Assembly (NCBI GenBank): GCA_030549175.1
Contig: JAUKUA010000002.1
Location: 1,798,001 to 1,862,000 of the forward strand
Source of the DNA: Lasiosphaeris hirsuta
Lineage: Eukaryota > Ascomycota > Sordariomycetes > Sordariales > Lasiosphaeriaceae
Direction: 5' to 3'
DNA: 64,000 bases
In this document: one piece after another, positions 1-10,653 of the stretch
Layout of the letters: each line of letters opens with the position of its first letter
Numbering within the stretch: the first letter of the stretch is position 1
Program-made: the position numbers and the translations under genes
Notes under the pieces: model-generated
Database searches by the model: none
What the model saw: the letters and a program-made list of their open reading frames with translations, nothing else
What the model was told of the DNA's origin: nothing

Positions 1-169
1 TGGTCCGCTGCCCACGGTCCTCCAGGCATGCTAACAATAGATTACGGTGAAGATATTATCTTGAAGACGGAGACGGGTACTCTCTCCGTCTTCCTGAGGC
101 GCGAAAGAGGTATGCTCAATGTGCTGCTCACCTGGCCATTGGGGAGTAGACGCACTAATATAGAAGCAC

Positions 170-1852
170 ATGAAAGGCTTTTTCTGTCCATGGAGAATCG
201 TTCAATCCGAAATGTCTAGCGCCTCGGCTGTTGGGAGCCCCGAGCACAATCTTCAAATCTTGAAATGGATCTCACAATGCAGAGAGACTCATCCGTTGTG
301 CAGCGAGCCGGTTACCCGCTACTATCCGACCAGGTTAATTGATATCGGCTGTTCCCACAATGATATCTGCCTAGCGGAAACCGACTCTTCTACCAGAGGG
401 CAATATCTATGCCTGAGTCACTGCTGGGGAGGCCACCAACCTCTTACGACAAGGACGGGCAATCTCCAAGAGCACCTGCAGTCCATCGCGTGGCAAGAGA
501 TTCCCCAGACCTACCGAGATGCTATCTGCTATGCCCGGCTACTTCGAGTGCGCTACATCTGGATAGACTCTCTCTGCATCATCCAGGACGATGACGAAGA
601 CTGGGCAAGGGAATCTACGTCGATGAATCAAGTTTACGGCAACGCATACCTGACCATCGGAGCAACATCCGCAGCAAACCCGGCAATGGGAATATTCGGC
701 GACTGGCGGTCGACGCAGAATGTGACTACACCAATCCGCGGCATTACAATATTTGGCCTGCCATATGCGTATGCTGCCGCGTGGGATGGCCTGGATGATA
801 ACATGCGCCACCCCGATTCGGCAGTCAACATCTCCGATTCAAGACCGTGGCCACTACTCGATCGAGGTTGGGCATATCAGGAGCGCATACTGTCCCCGAG
901 ATTCCTACACATCGGCTATCCAGAGCTGAGGTGGGAGTGTCGACAAGAGCGGTCATGTGAATGTGGATCGACAGAGGCGTTCTTGAGTCCTGACAAGAAA
1001 TTCTACACGAGAGCATTGGGATCTGGTTCTGTGGCAAAACTCCAACAAGGGCGGCGAGGGCTCATAGAGCGATACTCGGGCTTATGTCTCACGTACGACA
1101 CGGACAAGCTGCCTGCATTCTCCGGCATCGCCAAGCAAGCACTCGGTACGGCAGCATCCTCGGACTATCTTGCAGGACTCTTCCGCGACTCTCTCGCCGT
1201 GGACCTCTTGTGGCACACTAACACGTTGCACCCGAGAAAGGACGGACCAGCATCGTGGCGGGCGCCAAGTTGGTCTTGGGCTTCCATCAACCGACAAGTC
1301 GTATTCCCCTTGAGCCGCGACTTTATGAGCAGCGATGACGACCCCTACCGCGGAGAAGTGGTTGAATCTTTCTTGCAAATTCACGAGGCAAAATGTACGC
1401 AGAGTACCTCGGATCCTACCGGGCAGATCAGCGACGGCTTCATCAGACTCTCGGGTCTGGTTTTTGACTGTGTGCTGGTCGAGGTTACGGGAGCCGATGG
1501 AGTTTCGTCTACGAAGGCACATCTCACAGGCCACGACTTGGCCATCAACGGGGAGCTATTCCTAGATAAGCCGACTTTGCAAACGCAGGTCCTGTGTCTC
1601 CGCGTCTCCATCGTCGCGCAGGTACGAACTGGGGCGGATGTGGTAACAGAGGTTGACTTCGCCTTGGTGTTGGAGTGCGTGGACGCGTCAAAGAAGATAT
1701 ATCGGCGGTTGGGTGTGCTACAGCAGTATCTAGGAGAGACCCGGCTTTCCGGTAGGTCTAAGGTCGTGCGGTCCAGAGACCCGGATAGTAGTACGCGCCG
1801 GAGCGCCTTTGACAGTGGAGGGGGGAGGCTGGAGAGTCTCGAAATCATCTGA
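170..1852 (+). CDS. HET-domain (heterokaryon incompatibility) protein
   Basis: The HET domain, which triggers fungal programmed cell death in non-self recognition, is clear. It shows LSHCWGG at about residues 82-88, YIWIDSLCIIQ at 129-139, then DWARESTSMNQVYGNAYLTI, and the later GWAYQERILSPR block near residue 235. The 560-residue frame is open to a TGA and has the usual length and order for a stand-alone HET protein: a leader resembling ILKWISQC..HPLC, PTRLIDIG, the HET core, then a variable C-terminus. No NACHT, ankyrin or WD repeats follow. The first in-frame ATG (170) lies just before conserved sequence, and another open frame at 28-219 suggests an upstream exon joined by a short intron, but no donor/acceptor pair there keeps phase cleanly. 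The true N-terminus is therefore uncertain and may lie before the window. Confidence 0.9.
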   Translation: MKGFFCPWRIVQSEMSSASAVGSPEHNLQILKWISQCRETHPLCSEPVTRYYPTRLIDIGCSHNDICLAETDSSTRGQYLCLSHCWGGHQPLTTRTGNLQEHLQSIAWQEIPQTYRDAICYARLLRVRYIWIDSLCIIQDDDEDWARESTSMNQVYGNAYLTIGATSAANPAMGIFGDWRSTQNVTTPIRGITIFGLPYAYAAAWDGLDDNMRHPDSAVNISDSRPWPLLDRGWAYQERILSPRFLHIGYPELRWECRQERSCECGSTEAFLSPDKKFYTRALGSGSVAKLQQGRRGLIERYSGLCLTYDTDKLPAFSGIAKQALGTAASSDYLAGLFRDSLAVDLLWHTNTLHPRKDGPASWRAPSWSWASINRQVVFPLSRDFMSSDDDPYRGEVVESFLQIHEAKCTQSTSDPTGQISDGFIRLSGLVFDCVLVEVTGADGVSSTKAHLTGHDLAINGELFLDKPTLQTQVLCLRVSIVAQVRTGADVVTEVDFALVLECVDASKKIYRRLGVLQQYLGETRLSGRSKVVRSRDPDSSTRRSAFDSGGGRLESLEII

Positions 1853-2480
1853 CACGTGATTTGAGAAGGCGTTAGGGAGTGGGTGGAGGATATGATGCCT
1901 GTGGGCGTCTAAACAACAAGATTGAGAGCAGGCCTCGGGCCTTTGGGTAAGGCCCTTAAACAGCAGCAGAACGCAGCTGCATTAGCATTTGGCGAGAATC
2001 AAGGATCTCGAGTGCGACCGATCCACCTTCTGGCTCCAACGGTAATAGATGGGCAACATTCGCCAGACGCAACAGGGCAACGAGGAGCTTGACCCTGGTG
2101 AAAGGAAAACACAGAAACGAAGCCCAAAGAGGCATGGGAAGTAGGGGTGCGGTGCCTCGGCGGCGAGGGGTGATGTGGGCGAATAACTGAAAGACTTGCT
2201 ACTGAAACCTTTAAAAAGTACATGTGCATTATTGGCTATGTAGTGTCACAGAATGCTGGCTGGAGCCCCACTAAATCCCGTGTGCAAGCTCTTCCCAATG
2301 TGGGATAGCGATAGGCCTAATCAGGAAAGTGGGCTGCCAGCGAGAGCACATCTCTCTGCCACAGGCACGCAGCCCTCTTCTTCATTTTTCCTTTTCTGTA
2401 GCTTTAGATCTTCATACCAACGGTATGGTAATATAGTAGCATCACCACTATAGCCTATTCCCGAAACCGTGACATGTAGT
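1853..2480. other. intergenic, no gene seen
   Basis: Base composition is ordinary at first and becomes TA-rich towards 2400. Only short, family-less open frames are present. The region separates the HET gene from the repeat island. Confidence 0.5.
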
Positions 2481-3180
2481 TAAAAATACTCTACAGTCCC
2501 CCTCCGGGTTCCCTTGCCAGCCTGCTGTTCATGCGGCCCCTGTGAATATTTGGTTTCGCTAGGAGATCTCTTTTCAACCGCAATATCCTGGTACAGCCGA
2601 TCCGCTGCCCGTTGTCCTAAACGAGTGCGTAAAGTCGTCGACCGCATCGTAATCGACGAGATGTTCGTGGCTATACTGTTCCTCGTGAGCTAAGAATGCT
2701 TAGAGTAGGTCCGTTGCTTAGAGGTATGGTCCTAAAAATGGTTGACAAGTCGAGTAGGATTTAGAACAAGGGTTCACAGAGAACATGACCCCAATCTAGA
2801 CTAGGAATTTCCCTTTCCTTCTTTAGAACTGAGCGGTTACCGCCTTAGCCTAAGCTAAGCTAAGCCAGATTAAGTAGGGGGTTACAATTTCAGGCTACCT
2901 CGGCTATACTTACTATAGTCTAAAAAAGTAGTTAAGTTATGAGGCTACTCTTCCAGCTCCAATTTTGGGATATCAATACCCTACTACTTAGCTACCCTAT
3001 CTCTTTCCCTTCTTATTAAAGTAAATAACTATTTAGCTTACTTATTAGTAAATAAGCTATTATGTATAATTAAGATACGGTATAGTAGTATAATTTAACC
3101 TAGCTTTAATAATTATGACCTAGGAAACCTATAATAGAAAGAGTTAAGGAAATGATAATATAGCTGCTACGGCCCAAATG

Positions 3181-3340
3181 GACTAACCTATCTAAGCTAT
3201 TTCCATTTTTCCACGTAATAATAGTTGTAATTACTTATTATAACTATATACTAATCATTACCCACCTAGCGCTATAAGCTCATAAATATAGGAGTAAGTC
3301 TGTTACGTGGAAAAATGTAGATAGATCAGATAGGTTCGTT
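3181..3340. mobile_element. MITE-like element with ~37-bp terminal inverted repeats
   Basis: The left arm at 3183-3220 (ctaacctatctaagctattt continuing to ccacgtaat) is matched in reverse complement by 3302-3339 (gttacgtggaaaaatgtaga continuing to taggttcgtt). About 80 percent of positions agree. The roughly 80-bp core is TA-rich and non-coding. A short non-coding palindromic unit of about 160 bp with long inverted ends is the structure of a miniature inverted-repeat transposable element. No certain target-site duplication could be read, so the exact ends are open. Confidence 0.6.
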
Positions 3341-3372
3341 CGTTGTGCGCAGTCCCTGCGCTCAATTGAGCA

Positions 3373-3410
3373 TAGGGGGTGCGCTGCCATATAATAGCAG
3401 CGCGCCCTCC
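3373..3410. repeat. GC-rich hairpin inside the TA-rich island
   Basis: The arms agggggtgcgctgc and gcagcgcgccctcc flank the loop catataata. The three mismatches in 14 positions are all transitions, so the stem fits a once-perfect palindrome altered by RIP. A perfect 12-bp palindrome gctcaattgagc lies just upstream at about 3360-3371. Confidence 0.55.
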
Positions 3411-4598
3411 AGACCGATTGCTAACGGGCTATCCTTTATAATTATTTACACTACCATTACAATATGTCATGTCAGTGTTCATGTGAAGGACCACCAACAT
3501 AACGCTTACTAAAGCGGTCCTTTTGACCGTAGCAAAGTCCCTCTTTAGAGAAAAAAGTAAGTACTAGAGTACCTATTTATCCGGGGGCATGAGAAATGGC
3601 TATAGATATAATGACACATATAAAGGCTATCTGTTACACAGGGTAGCCATAGTGAGGCTAAGATATGGCAATCACAAGGTGTATTACCTTTTGGTAAACT
3701 GAACGGTAGAGCTATAACTATACACTTTAACTATACCGTAGACTACCTCGGTAGTACTGTTAGTCTAATACAGAGCTTTCACATAATAGTAAGGGAGGTA
3801 ATCTTCGTAACATGAAGTGGTAGATAGCGAGAAAGGTAGCTTAATATAGGAAGATAGAACGACGTCACAGACGGTAACAGACGATATTTCGTAGTGTCAC
3901 ACTGCTGGGTTCACCTAAGGTTAACAGGGTGTATCACCTCCTTGACCTGGGCCCGTAGCGATTGCCACAACGGGTGCCACAATGTGGCTTACCTGTGGGA
4001 CACACATACACACTCCACAACGTCACATAGTCAGAAAGCCCCTAGCCCACACGTAGGTCGATGGATCCTCAAGCATGGCCACGGGCCAAGCCGGAACCTA
4101 GACACCACTAACAAGACGGGCCGGTCTACCTAGTGAACCTAGCCTACGCTAGGCAACGTCACTAGACTTCAGATTTATTATGGACAGCCACACAACCTCG
4201 GCATCGTAGTCAGAGCTACATTAGCTAGCTAAAGGACCAACACGATGATTCAACGGTCTTTCGAATAAGAGACCTCCTAGCTATCACAGTTACTCCCTTA
4301 GACAACCGAAACCCCAATGTTCTCTAGAGTCTAGCTTCAGTAGTAACAAGTGGTTATGACCAGACCTATCAGGCTTCCATAAGTTATGAAGGAAACCATC
4401 GCTATGACAAGGCTCTAGCTATGTAGCTAGAGATCTAGTAGCCGACATAAGTACTAAGGACGTGAAGGAACCTCCACAGTAATGGCTACCATACCTCTTG
4501 AGCTGTAGGAGTAAGTACTAATATCGGCCGCGGACTAACAGAAGATAGTTAGTAACACTTAGTTTAAACCCTTAATTTTTAAGGTACGTAAGACAGAT

Positions 4599-5560
4599 AG
4601 CTAAGGAGCTTCGGGACCGACGGGTAGCTAAGATAGATCCTTAGATATCTTAGTATCTTTATACATTATAGATAGTAATCTAGATGTAAGAGACGAGGGC
4701 CTTGTGATAGATCCCAGAGAGGAAGAAGCTCCCGATTCCTTTCAAAATAGACCTAGAAAGATTATTAGCTGAACTTTAGTAAAGTTAAGGGGTAATATAA
4801 CCTAATGAACCCTCCTGTTTCTTCTTAACTTGTAACTATGAAATATCGTTTGCTATCTTCTATAACGCCGTCTCATCTCCTTGTATCAAACTACCTCCCT
4901 TGCCATTTATCACTTTGGGTTGCGAAGATCACCTCCCTCACCCTCGTGTGGAAGCTCTGCATCAGACCAACACCACTGCCGAGGTAATCCGTAGTACGGT
5001 TGAAGTGTGTGATCATAGCTCTGCAGTTCAACTCATTGAAGGTGACACACCTTATGATTGCCACACCCCAGACCTACGGTGGCTGGCCTGTGTCACACCA
5101 GACTAACGGTAGCTGGCCTGTATCACACGGGCGGCTTAGGAAGCTTAGGGGCTGACGAGTGGCTAGGACAGATTCTTAAGTATCTTGGTATCTTTATATA
5201 TTATACATAGCTCTCTAGATAAAAGAGATAGGTATGCTATGACGGATACTCAAGAGAAAGCTGATCCCCAGTCCTTTTTGGAAACAGACTCTGGATAGAT
5301 TCTCAGCTAAGCTTTAGTGAAGCTGAGGGGTAATATAACTTTATGAACCCTTCTGTTTTCTCTGACTTATAGACTACGAAGTATCTTGTCTTATCTCCTG
5401 TTCGATTGTTCCATCTCCCTACACCAAGATCTCCCTGGTTGTTAGCACTGCCACTCTGTACGGTTGAAATCATGAATTGGTTATAGCTCTGCAGTTCCAT
5501 CCTTCGAGAGGTATCTCACCTTGTATTTGCCACTCTCACACCCTGTGCCAGTATCACAGG
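4599..5560. repeat. Diverged direct tandem duplication, unit about 534 bp
   Basis: Sequence from about 4599 (gctaaggagcttcggg) realigns from about 5133 (gcttaggaagcttagg) and stays alignable for over 400 bp. Shared words include gtatctttata, ggggtaatataac, atgaacc..tctgttt, gtacggttgaa, atagctctgcagttc and ccttgt/ccttatgattgcca. Differences are many and often transitions. The two copies abut, so they could be LTRs of a collapsed retrotransposon or a local duplication. No tRNA primer site or polypurine tract is apparent between them. Confidence 0.7.
5068..5127. repeat. Two-copy 30-bp tandem repeat
   Basis: The units gacctacggtggctggcctg + tgtcacacca and gactaacggtagctggcctg + tatcacacgg sit side by side at the junction of the larger duplication. 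Their differences are mostly transitions. Confidence 0.65.
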
Positions 5561-5814
5561 TAACTACATATTAGAAAGTGCTATTTATCTTCTACGAAAT
5601 ATCGGATAGGTCCTACCGCGGCGTCAATTAGTGTAGTCTTTGGGACCTATGGTTTGTTGGCTTACTAGCTCTGGCGTTAGGATTGCAATATCCCGTAGAA
5701 ACTGTATATATTTAATACTATCTAATTCTCCGTTACTTTTTTAAACCGATCTGACTATGCCTTTAGGTGATTTGTGTTTTTTCTATCTAATGATTCCAGA
5801 AGATTACGTTTTAG

Positions 5815-6048
5815 CTAATCCTTGACCAAAGGGATAAGGGGTTTGATGTCTATACTATTACGTGACACGACGGCCAAACGATAGACAGTGAGCCACGACA
5901 AGCCCGAGTGGACCAGCAAGCGCGAGGCCGGTACAAGCGGGTACCGCGACGACGGTCGGTCACGATCCGCGTGAATGGCAACTCGACCTGTTAGTATATC
6001 GAAGTCACCGCCTATGAGGACAACGTATCGGCACACTCGGCCCACCAC
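5815..6048 (-). pseudogene. Possible LINE (non-LTR retrotransposon) endonuclease fragment
   Basis: A 77-codon open frame, GC-richer than its surroundings, contains VVLIGGDFDI and then DRDRPSSR..PLVPASRLL..LSWLTVYR. This recalls the GGDFN..DR.SGR..L..LL...L.D.YR layout of APE-type endonucleases in fungal Tad1-like LINEs. Nothing of a reverse transcriptase is readable nearby. The call rests on motif resemblance only and the fragment cannot be functional. Confidence 0.35.
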
Positions 6049-7395
6049 TCAGTGCATCTTGACACATCAGAGAGCGGGGTCTGAAGGGTTGGGTAATTTG
6101 CCATGTCAACACCCATTTCTGGCATAGGTGTCGCGCCACCGTAACCCTACCAAGATGCTGTCGACTGGCGCTTATTAGCTATATACAATAAGAATCGGTA
6201 TTGTTGAGGATTAGAATGAGTGCTTCAATTGATTGAATTATCGTGTCTTCCGCTCTATTGTGCTCCATTGCGGCCCATCGCGGCCATCGCAACTAGCACC
6301 CCTCTATCGGACCCTTGGATCCGACGTCCGAAGGCTTGCGCCCTCAGAGTCAACGGCGCAGGCGGTCCGCCTGCCAGTTGACAGGTCACGCCAGTAGGAT
6401 TTCTGGCCGGAGACCCGGCATTCGGCCCCAGCTTTTGGTAAAATATCGGAATAGAGCAACCTCCTGTCTGGTTCCAACCACCCAAGCATGGGCGCCAAAG
6501 CTTGTTTCGTGTCTTAGCTATTACATCCACGAGCAAAATGCCCGATAGCGGCACATTTTTAGTGGAGAAAAAGAAGCGGAAGTGTAATCAATGTAACAGG
6601 CTCTATCAACGGAAGCACAGCTGTTGGGGGTATCCCAGCGGAGACTTCACTTCTCTGATTCACATCTCCCGCTGCCTAATATTCGTCATCCACTTTCTTG
6701 GCTCTACGTCGGTGTCATTGCTGATCAGGAGCGATAGGCTTCGTCGCCGGCCTTCTGTAGGTATACGGAGGCGCTTGGGTCAATTCCGTAAGTTGCTTAT
6801 ACATCCCAGGCCGGTTCTTTGGCTCCAGGGTTCTCGCCCGTCCTGTGAGACTCCCAACAAGGCCAGGAAGAACTCTCACACACTAAGACCAACATTCAAC
6901 CTCCTTGACAGAGGAGAAGAGCCCCCCTTTTGATAATTTTAAACAACAAGCTTACACAAACATGCCGCGAGCTGCTAAGTATGCTCGATTCTTTTTTCGC
7001 GACATCACGACGGTCGGGTTGAATCGGCTTAGCTGACAAAGCACTTTACGCAAATTTGTAGGTAGTTCCTTTTGATCCGGTTCCGGCGTTCAGCTCGGTG
7101 ACATTGTTCCAGCTTTGCCCCGCAGCAGGACCGCGTCGAGCATTAGCCATCTCTCTAGGGGTATTTCTGCAAGTTTTGAATAAAATCACAGTGATCTCAG
7201 CCACAATGCAGCTGAACTTACACAACGTAAGCGCAGCTAACCGCAATGCAGCTGCTGTGAAACAAGTTGCAGAAAAGGTAATGGATGTCACATTACTTCG
7301 TCCAAAGAGATCGTGCTGTGCTCGTATGCTGACCTTATGTGGTTCTTTAGCACACCTTCGCTTTAGACGACCTTTATTGCAGTGATGAGAAAAAT
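6049..7395. other. No recognisable gene
   Basis: Several open frames of 77-143 codons occur, including one at 6502-6933 with a lone CNQC and basic residues, but none has family character, splice support or a convincing length. Composition returns to moderate GC after 6240. Confidence 0.45.
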
Positions 7396-7399
7396 GTAA

Positions 7400-8320
7400 A
7401 GTCAATCGTTGTTTGGTTTTACGTTCCATTTGGTGAATTCGCTATGCGAAAAGATGACGAATCGTTGGGATATGGTGGCTGGGCTTATCTACTCGAAGAG
7501 ATCGACGAGTGGATCGTCACAAATGGCTTTGTCGCAAAGGGCGGGTCGGTACGATGCATCAACAAGGGGAACCAATAGGACGGAGCAACGGTCGTCGAAA
7601 TTAGTCTCTTGCTACTGTCCATCACAGCATGTATCTAGGGGACGGGCAACCAGGGAATAGGCTGCCTTAAGCGCTCAGATAATACGCAAAACACGGTATT
7701 GAACAGACTGTCAAAAAAGAGGCGCTTATCCCACCCTTCTATCCAATGAATCTCAAAGTCCGGCCCAGAGGCAAACAAATACATGACTGATGGTGGCCCC
7801 CGCAACCTCGCCCCGAAAGAGAGGATTAGTTGCGAACTCATCAGTGGCTTGAAGTACTCTAGTTGGGCCGAAATTGTGGCTATCGGTACTATAGTGATGT
7901 AAAAAACATTAGGGTTACAGATAACCAACCGGGGGGGGGGGGAGACCTACAGCGTCCCTCATCATTCTTCGGGTATAAGGGCGAGAGCTCCCGGATGATC
8001 AAAGCTGTTGTTGTGAGGTCCGACATCTTTCGCGATGTAACATGGGCCTCTTTGAGAGGGCGTCTGGACGAACTCAATCCGTGATGTACGTAACCGAGTA
8101 TGGAAGCGCGTATCAACAAATTGCGGACCGGGAATTAGATTTGACGTCATGGGAGACACATCTGGATTCGGAAGCCGCCAAGTTTCCGGTGAGCTTGGCA
8201 GGGCGGTACCTGCGTCCGATGCGGCCGATGCGGCCGATGCCGCTAACACGGTGCTAGCTAGACAAGGACATTCGTTAAAGCTGACGGTGCTGTCAGCAAT
8301 CTGCAAACTTGACCTCTGAG
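7400..8320 (+). pseudogene. Decayed coding remnant, family not identified
   Basis: Protein-like sequence runs along the plus strand but changes frame and meets stops. One frame gives ESLGYGGWAYLLEEIDEWIV from about 7460, a stop near 7576, then DGATVVEISLLLLSITACI (membrane-like), another stop near 7636, LKRSDNTQN..KKRRLSHPS and KYMTDGGPRNLAPKERISCE. Farther on come SDIFRDVTWASLRGRLDEL and VWKRVSTNCGPGIRFDVMGD in shifted frames. A 12-G run lies at 7931-7942 and a three-copy 9-bp repeat (atgcggccg) near 8218-8245. It looks like one long ancestral gene broken by indels and stops, or two gene remnants side by side. Confidence 0.4.
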
Positions 8321-8472
8321 CATCAACAGCGACGCATAAGTAAAGCCAGTGGCCCGGATGAGCGCAAGATGTGTTCGCAACGTTTACCAATCACCTCGAC
8401 CTCCGACCATTACTCCTGAGTCCTGACCCAGCCAGAACCGCAAACAAACATCCCTAAAACAAAATCCTCACC

Positions 8473-9168
8473 ATGCATCTCAAACACATCCTCCTCCCAA
8501 CCCTCCTCGCCACCGCCCACGCCTGCACTCCAGCGCTCGGCACCCGCGCCGCCGACGGCCCAGACTTCCCCAGCACCCAGCCCGGCCCCGACACCCCGCC
8601 ATCCCCGTCCACCGCCGGCTACTTTGTCAACCACGCGGCCCTCAACGTACGCAACCTGACGCGCAGTGTGGCCTGGTACCGCGACGCGCTCGGCTTCCAG
8701 GTCCTCTTCACCTTCCGCGCCAGCCCGCGCTACTCAGTCGTGTACCTGGCGCATTCCGGCCCGACCGGGGAGGGCGGGGCCGGAGCGCAGACGGTCGTGG
8801 AGCTCACGGCGGCGATGATGAGCGGCCGCGCGCGGGGCTTGTTGGAGCTGGTGTACTTTGATCGTTCGGGCTTGGAGAGCGGGGAGCGAGGGGGGTCGAC
8901 GGGGTTTGGCCATGTGGGGCTGATTGTGCCGGATGTGCTCCAGGCGCAGGCGAGGTTGGAAGGTTTGGGAGTGCAGGTGCTCAAGAGGGCTGGGGAGGTG
9001 CCGGACCTTGGGGGGCCGGTCGGCGAGGCGTTTGGCCTTCCTGCCGATGTGGTTGAGACAAATGCTGCGGATGCTGAGTTGATCTCGGGGGCCTTGTTGG
9101 GTGTGTTGTTGGTTTTGGACCCTGATGGGAACTTGATCGAGGTGCAGTCGTTGTCAGGGGGGCCGTGA
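8473..9168 (+). CDS. Secreted VOC-fold glyoxalase-like protein
   Basis: The 231-residue protein has an N-terminal hydrophobic leader (MHLKHILLPTLLATAHA, signal-peptide like), a Pro-rich linker, and one glyoxalase I / vicinal oxygen chelate module. The module runs from NHAALNVRNLTRSVAWYRDA (about residues 53-72) to DPDGNLIEVQ (about 216-225). Putative metal ligands are present in the canonical order: His54, Glu125 (LLELVYF), His147 (FGHVGL) and Glu223 (NLIEV). That spacing supports a metal-dependent lactoylglutathione lyase-like fold. Export is unusual, since glyoxalase I is normally cytosolic. The gene is a single exon with strong GC3, and the ATG directly precedes the leader. Substrate is not deducible; glutathione dependence is inferred only from the family. 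Confidence 0.85.
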   Translation: MHLKHILLPTLLATAHACTPALGTRAADGPDFPSTQPGPDTPPSPSTAGYFVNHAALNVRNLTRSVAWYRDALGFQVLFTFRASPRYSVVYLAHSGPTGEGGAGAQTVVELTAAMMSGRARGLLELVYFDRSGLESGERGGSTGFGHVGLIVPDVLQAQARLEGLGVQVLKRAGEVPDLGGPVGEAFGLPADVVETNAADAELISGALLGVLLVLDPDGNLIEVQSLSGGP

Positions 9169-10640
9169 TGGCTGCGATGTAGTGCCATGGTCTTGCATCC
9201 AAGGAGACAATCAATCATATAAGCCGGAGGGATTTCTTTTCCAGCATGCCTTTATTATGGCCAATGAAAAAGTAATTTAACAGTGCCAGAGCCGACTGGC
9301 CTCTGTGTTGATACTTCTGGTGCTCTTCGTAGCACGTCTGGCATAGTTCGGAGTCTGCACAGTAACAGCACAGGAAGACACTTCACTCACTAGGTAGGTA
9401 GGTAGGGAATGTGCCGGCCTTCGGTCGGAATAAAGCCTGTATCCGCGGGCAGGGTGTAAATTTACCTTAGGCTCTCTACCGTTGCGAGTGCCTACGCTCC
9501 TTGATTATAGCTCTATTACGGGTGTGGTTACGGTGTGGTTATGGGTGTGCTTTTGTCGGCCCCGATAAAAAGTTTCTTAGTGAGGAAGAAGAGAACTTCA
9601 AATACCATAATTGGAAAAGGATTTAGAGGGCCGCAAAGGTGGATATCGTAAGCAGGATCGTCAGCAATCGTCGGCACTAACAATAAGGTACATCGAGAAG
9701 TTGGTGCATTTGCGTTATTCTGCAGGGCCACACTAACATGCTATTAAGGAAGTGGTCCGAGCCACGGGGATTTACGGTGGGCTGCACGCGAAGGTCCACA
9801 CTACCACCCTATCCGCAAACAATGCATGATCGGCGGTCCCCAGGCTCACCAAAAAGTGGCTCAAAAGTGGCTCGTCAGAATTTTTCGATGTATCTACGCC
9901 TGTTTTGACACCAATTTTTCAACACCCGCCAGATCGAACGATCCCCGCCTCTGAGGTATTAATTAGCTAATGCAAGGTGCAGATCGCACGTATTACGGCA
10001 AGCGAAGTCAGAGAATTCTGCCAGTCCTAGAGACCGTCGGAAAGGAGCGATTTTGATAAGATCGCCTGTCCTGGAGCGCAAAGCCTACTATAATTACAGA
10101 GGGCTACAATGTACCACCCCACTATATTCCACCGTAAATATGGTGTACATTCGCCCATACACCTAACCCTAACCTCCAAAATCAAGGCCAACAGTACAAC
10201 GCGACCAACCCACCTGGCTGAAAGTCACTCTTTCATAGTCCTGGGGACCACCGGTCGTGTAGCCGATCTGGGTCGTAGGGTCGCTTCTGTTGAAGACGAT
10301 AAACCGTTGCACCAAGGTGACAGTGGAGCTCTCAATTTGATTGGGAGGGTTATTGCTTCACAGGACCAAATTCGACAGCTGCAAACACGTTGCCTGAGTT
10401 TATTGGTCACTTTACAGGAGCCTCGATTGGTCCACAGAGCTTACCGAGTGAGACAGTCTTGGTACCCAAAACAAAACTTGGCTATTCCCTTGACGGGAGG
10501 CTTATCAGAAAAATAGGTACTTAAGGTTCGCTCATAGCAAGACGGCCCACGCTACTGTTACACGTTGCGGTAGGTTGGCGGGCACACTGGTAACTGATAT
10601 GCACCATCCACCTGTCGCCATAACTTTGTGTCGCCACTTT
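9169..10640. other. Intergenic, no gene seen
   Basis: The region holds the 3' end of the glyoxalase gene, a short taggtaggtagg tract near 9395 and a TA-rich patch to 9990. An open frame at 10109-10516 has no recognisable family. Two telomere-like cctaa units at about 10160 are too few to mean anything. Confidence 0.45.
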
Positions 10641-10653
10641 ACGCCCTTCGATC

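Larger units (their letters stand above)
2480..5810. repeat. TA-rich, RIP-like repeat island
   Basis: About 3.3 kb is visibly rich in TA, ctaa and taag words such as repeated ctaagctaagctaa near 2850 and has no open frame longer than 79 codons. Diverged repeat copies in it differ largely by C/T and G/A changes, the pattern left by repeat-induced point mutation in Pezizomycotina. It contains the MITE-like element, the hairpin and the tandem duplication listed separately. It probably derives from several nested transposons, none of which can be identified by protein. Confidence 0.7.

Noticed and set aside
3882..5604. 13-bp perfect inverted pair cgatatttcgtag / ctacgaaatatcg about 1.7 kb apart
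   Set aside because: Could be taken for transposon termini, but neither outward nor inward extension shows any further match and the word is AT-rich enough for chance.
6502..6933. Frame with CNQC and basic residues as a BED-type transposase finger
   Set aside because: A single CxxC without the paired His/Cys spacing and no transposase core nearby.
10155..10176. Telomere-like cctaaccctaacc
   Set aside because: Only two units, with unique sequence on both sides; no telomeric or interstitial array.
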